Assembly (NCBI GenBank): GCA_964346645.1
Contig: CAYFVU010000129.1
Location: 1-8,371, forward strand
Length of the DNA: 8,371 nucleotides
Direction of reading: 5' to 3'
From: CAYFVU01 sp964346645
GTDB lineage: Bacteria; Spirochaetota; Spirochaetia; DSM-16054; Sediminispirochaetaceae
The notes under the pieces are model-generated. The model was given only the letters and a program-made list of their open reading frames with translations. It had not been told where the DNA came from and ran no database searches. The first letter of the stretch is position 1. Each line of letters opens with the position of its first letter. The position numbers were made by a program, and so were the translations under genes. Shown piece after piece: positions 6,075 to 8,371 of this stretch.

Positions 6075-6899
6075 GTGAGCCGTCGACAGATCCCCGACCA
6101 CCGCAAGAGAGAGCTCTTAGAGACGATCTACGGCCACTACCATGGACTCCACTACCTCCACCCCGATCCCCTCGAATTCGTCTATCGCTTCCGGCGCAAT
6201 GAGGACAGGGAGATAGCGGGGCTCATATCGGCCGGTTTGGCTCTCGGCCGCGTAACCTCCATTCTTTCGATCCTCGAATGGATCTTCGCTCGATTGTGCG
6301 AACCCTACGAGATGTGTCGTTCGATGGATCGCGGAGATTTCTACCGCCTGTTCGAAGGCTTCGTCTACCGCTTCTACACCGTCGAGATGCTCGCCGAGCT
6401 GCTGCGTGGTGTAGGCTCGGTACTCGCGCGCTTCGGTTCGCTCGAAGCCTGCTTCAATGCGCACAGGCCTGAGGAAGTCGGCGTGAACGGCGCCCTCGCA
6501 GGGCTCTACGACGAGATCTACCGCGGCAGCTTCGCTGGACAGAGGAAGGTCCTTCCCGATCCGAGAGGACCGAGCGCCTGTAAACGGCTGCACCTCTTCC
6601 TGCGCTGGATGATTCGGGAAGATGAGGTAGATCCGGGCTGTTGGAAGAGCATTGCTCCGCGCAGCCTGATCGTACCTATCGATACCCACATGCTGCGATT
6701 CGCCCGTCTCTTCGAATTCACCGAGCGTGTGACCGGTGACATGCGGGCGGCAATCGAGGTGACAAAGGGCTTTCAAAAATTTGATTTTGCCGATCCGGTC
6801 CGTTATGATTTCAGTGTAACCCGGCTCGGGATACACCCGGAGGGGAGTTTTGTCGAGTTGGAGAGACAAATCGAACAGACAGAAGGGAGAAGTGAATGA
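6075..6899 (+). CDS. TIGR02757/DUF2400 family protein
   Basis: A 274-residue soluble protein of a widespread family of unknown function. Recognisable signatures are LHPDPLEFVYRF (28-39), EIAGLISAGLALGRV (46-60), LPDPRGPSACKRLHLFLRWM (160-179), IVPIDTHMLRFAR (199-211) and DPVRYDFSVTRLGIH (240-254). The segment PIDTHMLRFARLFEF resembles the catalytic-aspartate region of HhH-GPD DNA glycosylases (VDTH in endonuclease III), but I see no LPGVGxKTA hairpin. The start is GTG 6075, nine bases after the WYL gene stop and without a clear Shine-Dalgarno; an ATG at 6070 is followed at once by a stop. The end overlaps rubrerythrin as ATGA (6896-6899). AT-rich codons near 6770-6810 coincide with an internal promoter. 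Confidence 0.85.
   Translation: MSRRQIPDHRKRELLETIYGHYHGLHYLHPDPLEFVYRFRRNEDREIAGLISAGLALGRVTSILSILEWIFARLCEPYEMCRSMDRGDFYRLFEGFVYRFYTVEMLAELLRGVGSVLARFGSLEACFNAHRPEEVGVNGALAGLYDEIYRGSFAGQRKVLPDPRGPSACKRLHLFLRWMIREDEVDPGCWKSIAPRSLIVPIDTHMLRFARLFEFTERVTGDMRAAIEVTKGFQKFDFADPVRYDFSVTRLGIHPEGSFVELERQIEQTEGRSE
6781..6809 (+). promoter_or_regulatory. Internal promoter for the rubrerythrin gene
   Basis: TTGATT (6781-6786, 4 of 6) and TATGAT (6804-6809, 5 of 6) stand 17 bases apart inside the 3' end of the TIGR02757 gene. Locally the codons switch to TTT and AAA while the gene otherwise prefers TTC and AAG, which makes room for the promoter. Initiation near 6816 would give an 80-base leader before the rubrerythrin ATG. 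Confidence 0.5.
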
Positions 6900-7471
6900 A
6901 AAGCGTCAAGGGAACCGAGACTGAAAAGAACCTCCTCGCGGCCTTTGCGGGAGAATCGCAGGCCCGCAACCGCTACACCTACTTTGTGAGCAAGGCGAAG
7001 GAGGAGGGCTATGTTCAGATCGCCCAGATTTTCGAAGAGACCGCCAATCAGGAGAAGGAGCACGCGAAGAGGCTCTTCAAATTCCTCGAAGGAGGCGAAG
7101 TGGAGATCCAGGCGGCGTATCCTGCGGGTATGATAGGCACTACCGCCGATAATCTGAAGGCGGGGGCCGCCGGAGAGCATTACGAGTGGACGGATATGTA
7201 TCCTTCCTTTGCCGAAAAGGCGAAAGAGGAGGGATTCGGAGAGATAGCGGCCGTTTTCAATGCCATTGCCGTAGCGGAGAAGCAGCACGAGAAGCGCTAC
7301 AACGATCTGCGTGCGAACATCGAGAACGGAAAGGTGTTCAAGAGGGATGAGACGGTCACGTGGCGATGTCTCAACTGCGGGTACCTCTACGAGGGAACGG
7401 AAGCGCCGAGCACCTGCCCCGCATGTGCGCATCCGCAGAGCTTCTTCGAGCTACTCGGAGAAAACTGGTAA
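6896..7471 (+). CDS. rbr: Rubrerythrin
   Basis: A 191-residue cytoplasmic peroxidase that reduces H2O2 to water in anaerobes. The N-terminal ferritin-like four-helix domain has the full diiron ligand set: E20 (GESQARNRY), E53 and H56 (QEKEH), E94 and E97 (EHYEW), E128 and H131 (AEKQHEKRY). These match the classic Desulfovibrio rubrerythrin almost number for number. The C-terminal rubredoxin-type Fe(SCys)4 domain has C158, C161, C174 and C177 (CLNCGY and CPAC). The length is normal for the family. The ribosome site AGGGAGAAG lies just before ATG 6896, and the start overlaps the preceding stop, so it can be read both by coupling and from its own upstream promoter. It acts together with the superoxide reductase and rubredoxin downstream. 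Confidence 0.97.
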   Translation: MKSVKGTETEKNLLAAFAGESQARNRYTYFVSKAKEEGYVQIAQIFEETANQEKEHAKRLFKFLEGGEVEIQAAYPAGMIGTTADNLKAGAAGEHYEWTDMYPSFAEKAKEEGFGEIAAVFNAIAVAEKQHEKRYNDLRANIENGKVFKRDETVTWRCLNCGYLYEGTEAPSTCPACAHPQSFFELLGENW

Positions 7472-7472
7472 T

Positions 7473-7507
7473 CCGGTGCACTCCGCCGACCGGCAACGAT
7501 ACGGTCG
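7473..7507 (+). other. Two overlapping, mutually exclusive short hairpins
   Basis: CCGGT (7473-7477) can pair with ACCGG (7489-7493), and CGACCG (7487-7492) can pair with CGGTCG (7502-7507). The two stems share bases 7489-7492 and cannot form together. No T run follows either. Stems of five and six pairs also arise by chance in GC-rich DNA. Confidence 0.3.
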
Positions 7508-7539
7508 ACACTACTGTCTCCGGGAATAAAGTATATAGT
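7505..7539 (+). promoter_or_regulatory. Weak candidate promoter before the superoxide reductase gene
   Basis: TCGACA (7505-7510, 5 of 6) is 16 bases from TAAAGT (7527-7532, 4 of 6). Alternatively TATAGT (7534-7539) could serve as the -10 box without a good -35. The latter would start transcription near 7546, right at the foot of the leader stem-loop. The choice is not settled by the sequence. Confidence 0.35.
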
Positions 7540-7543
7540 GTAG

Positions 7544-7580
7544 GTCTTTCACCGTTCAATAAGATCAACGGGCGAAAGAC
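7544..7580 (+). promoter_or_regulatory. Leader stem-loop upstream of desulfoferrodoxin
   Basis: GTCTTTC (7544-7550) pairs perfectly with GAAAGAC (7574-7580). Inside it, CCGTT (7552-7556) pairs with AACGG (7567-7571), leaving a small 1x2 internal loop and a 10-base apical loop. The structure ends 23 bases before the AGGAGG ribosome site and is not followed by a T run, so it is not an ordinary terminator. It may stabilise the message or act as a control element. Confidence 0.55.
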
Positions 7581-7616
7581 TCGATTTAGAAAGAATTTCC
7601 TTTAGGAGGAAAAGGT

Positions 7617-7994
7617 ATGACAAAGCTACACGGAATTTACAAATGTGAGGTATGCGGAAACATCGTCGAGGTCCTTCACGAAGGCGAAGGCGATCTCGTC
7701 TGCTGCGGAGAGAACATGAAGCTCTACGATGAGAAGACGGCGGATTCCTCTACGGAGAAGCACGTCCCCGTTATAGAGAAGACTTCGAACGGCTACAAGG
7801 TGACGGTGGGCAGCACCCTGCATCCGATGAAGGACGAGCACTACATAGAGTGGATCGAGCTCATCGCCGACGGCAAGTCGTATAGGCAGTTCCTGAAGCC
7901 CGGCGACGATCCGGTAGCCGAATTCTGCATCGATGCGAATTCGGTATCGGCCCGTGAGTACTGCAACGTGCACGGACTCTGGAAGGCCGAGTAG
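7617..7994 (+). CDS. dfx: Desulfoferrodoxin (2Fe superoxide reductase)
   Basis: A 125-residue cytoplasmic enzyme that reduces superoxide to H2O2 without making oxygen. The N-terminal desulforedoxin-like domain holds centre I with C10, C13, C29 and C30 (CEVC and CC). The catalytic centre II has four histidines, H49 (KHVP), H69 (TLHPM), H75 (EHYIEW) and H119, plus C116 (CNVHGLW). All ligands are present and the length is standard for the class I enzyme, so it should be functional. TAGGAGGAAAAGG before ATG 7617 is a strong ribosome site. A 145-base structured spacer separates it from rubrerythrin, which would remove the H2O2 product; rubredoxin downstream is the likely electron donor. Confidence 0.97.
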   Translation: MTKLHGIYKCEVCGNIVEVLHEGEGDLVCCGENMKLYDEKTADSSTEKHVPVIEKTSNGYKVTVGSTLHPMKDEHYIEWIELIADGKSYRQFLKPGDDPVAEFCIDANSVSAREYCNVHGLWKAE

Positions 7995-8010
7995 GCGTTC
8001 AGTAGAGCAG

Positions 8011-8061
8011 CCACAGGCAGCCCTGCCGCGGAGGCTTCCCACAAGGCGAGCTGCACTGTGG
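8011..8061 (+). other. Long bulged stem-loop between dfx and rubredoxin genes
   Basis: CCACAG (8011-8016) pairs with CTGTGG (8056-8061), and after a single bulged A8055 the next bases GCAGC (8017-8021) pair with GCTGC (8050-8054). The interior can fold further (GCC 8025-8027 with GGC 8045-8047, or GGA 8030-8032 with TCC 8037-8039). No T run follows on either strand. AGTAGA occurs on both sides, at 8001-8006 and 8062-8067. Confidence 0.45.
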
Positions 8062-8075
8062 AGTAGAAAAAACGG

Positions 8076-8104
8076 TTGATCCGCGGCCCATGAGGCCGTA
8101 GAAT
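8076..8104 (+). promoter_or_regulatory. Rubredoxin promoter with an inverted repeat in its spacer
   Basis: TTGATC (8076-8081, 4 of 6) and TAGAAT (8099-8104, 5 of 6) are exactly 17 bases apart. The spacer is almost filled by the dyad CGGCC-CATGA-GGCCG (8084-8098). This is a typical position for a regulator that blocks or reshapes the promoter. Transcription would start near 8111, about 20 bases before the start codon. Confidence 0.55.
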
Positions 8105-8130
8105 TGAGAAAACTGTAAAAGGAGAAAATG

Positions 8131-8292
8131 ATGCAGAAATACGTATGTAACGTCTGTGGGTACATCTACGATCCCGAAGAGGGAGATCCGGACAACGGAG
8201 TCGACCCCGGTACTCCCTTCGACAAGGTTCCCGAGGACTGGGTATGCCCCCTCTGCGGAGCTTCCAAGGACGAATTCTCGCCCGCGGACTAA
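8131..8292 (+). CDS. Rubredoxin
   Basis: A 53-residue small electron carrier with one Fe(SCys)4 site: CNVCGY (C6, C9) and CPLCGA (C39, C42). It also has the family elements YIYDPEEGDPDNGVDPGT (11-28), the aromatic F30 and W37, and the C-terminal SKDEFSP. It probably donates electrons to the superoxide reductase and perhaps to rubrerythrin. Two ATG codons stand in tandem, at 8128 and 8131. The GGAG at 8121-8124 is three bases from the first and six from the second, so 8131 is preferred; starting at 8128 adds only one methionine. The gene has its own promoter and lies between two structured spacers. Confidence 0.96.
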   Translation: MQKYVCNVCGYIYDPEEGDPDNGVDPGTPFDKVPEDWVCPLCGASKDEFSPAD

Positions 8293-8306
8293 CAGAGAGA
8301 CAATCA

Positions 8307-8325
8307 GAGATCGTGTATCGATCTC
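8307..8325 (+). other. Perfect 7-bp hairpin after the rubredoxin gene
   Basis: GAGATCG (8307-8313) and CGATCTC (8319-8325) form a perfect stem with the five-base loop TGTAT. It stands 14 bases after the rubredoxin stop and directly before the terminator. It could protect the 3' end of the short rubredoxin message or bind a protein; no T run follows it. Confidence 0.4.
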
Positions 8326-8338
8326 GGGTTGATGAAAG

Positions 8339-8371
8339 ACCGCCCCCGATTCCGGGAGGCGGTTTTATTTT
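8339..8371 (+). terminator. Intrinsic terminator
   Basis: ACCGCC pairs with GGCGGT, extended by CCC/GGG across one bulged A (8357), with loop GATTCC. The stem is followed directly by TTTTATTTT at the window edge. This is a strong factor-independent terminator for the rubredoxin message and any read-through from upstream. Confidence 0.88.

Noticed and set aside
7626..8165. Minus-strand frame of 179 codons over the superoxide reductase gene
   Set aside because: It is antisense to a gene with all metal ligands in place and has no recognisable product.
1..8371. CRISPR array, insertion sequence, tRNA or rRNA
   Set aside because: No regular repeat-spacer pattern, transposase-like product, cloverleaf or rRNA-like stretch was found on reading both strands.

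Overview
The window is about 8.4 kb of moderately GC-rich DNA in which every gene lies on the + strand. It reads as part of a chromosome of an anaerobic or oxygen-shy bacterium. The Nqr-type redox pump, superoxide reductase, rubrerythrin, rubredoxin and a TIGR02757/DUF2400 protein together suggest a spirochaete (Spirochaeta/Sediminispirochaeta-like). That placement is an inference from gene content and protein style, not a demonstrated one.

Region 1 (1-160) is AT-rich, with no gene I can support. Region 2 (161-5023) is a tightly packed operon-like block: a small degenerate receiver-domain gene, then nqrB, nqrC, nqrD, nqrE and nqrF, then an unrecognised 162-residue soluble protein. Gaps are 0-14 bases, with ATGA or TAATG overlaps and good ribosome binding sites from nqrD onward. 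The Nqr genes encode a membrane complex that oxidises NADH. Electrons pass from FAD and a 2Fe-2S centre in NqrF, through the Cys-bound iron centre of NqrD/NqrE and the covalent FMNs of NqrC and NqrB, to a quinone, coupled to Na+ export. nqrA and the FMN transferase gene apbE are not in the window.

Region 3 (5024-6899) begins with a promoter and palindrome in front of a WYL-family transcription regulator, which appears to start almost leaderless. It is followed by a TIGR02757/DUF2400 protein of unknown function, whose 3' end carries a good sigma-70-type promoter for the next gene.

Region 4 (6896-8371) is a peroxide/superoxide defence cassette: rubrerythrin, desulfoferrodoxin (superoxide reductase) and a small rubredoxin. 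Superoxide reductase turns superoxide into H2O2, rubrerythrin reduces H2O2 to water, and rubredoxin is the likely electron donor. The spacers hold several hairpins: a 12-bp leader stem-loop before the superoxide reductase, an 11-bp stem-loop after it, and a GC-rich dyad sitting exactly in the spacer of the rubredoxin promoter. The block ends at a strong intrinsic terminator at the window edge.

No mobile element, CRISPR array, rRNA or tRNA was seen. The most interesting leads are the receiver-like gene directly before nqrB, the unknown gene after nqrF, the HhH-GPD-like motif in the TIGR02757 protein, and the structured promoter and leader regions of the oxidative-defence genes.
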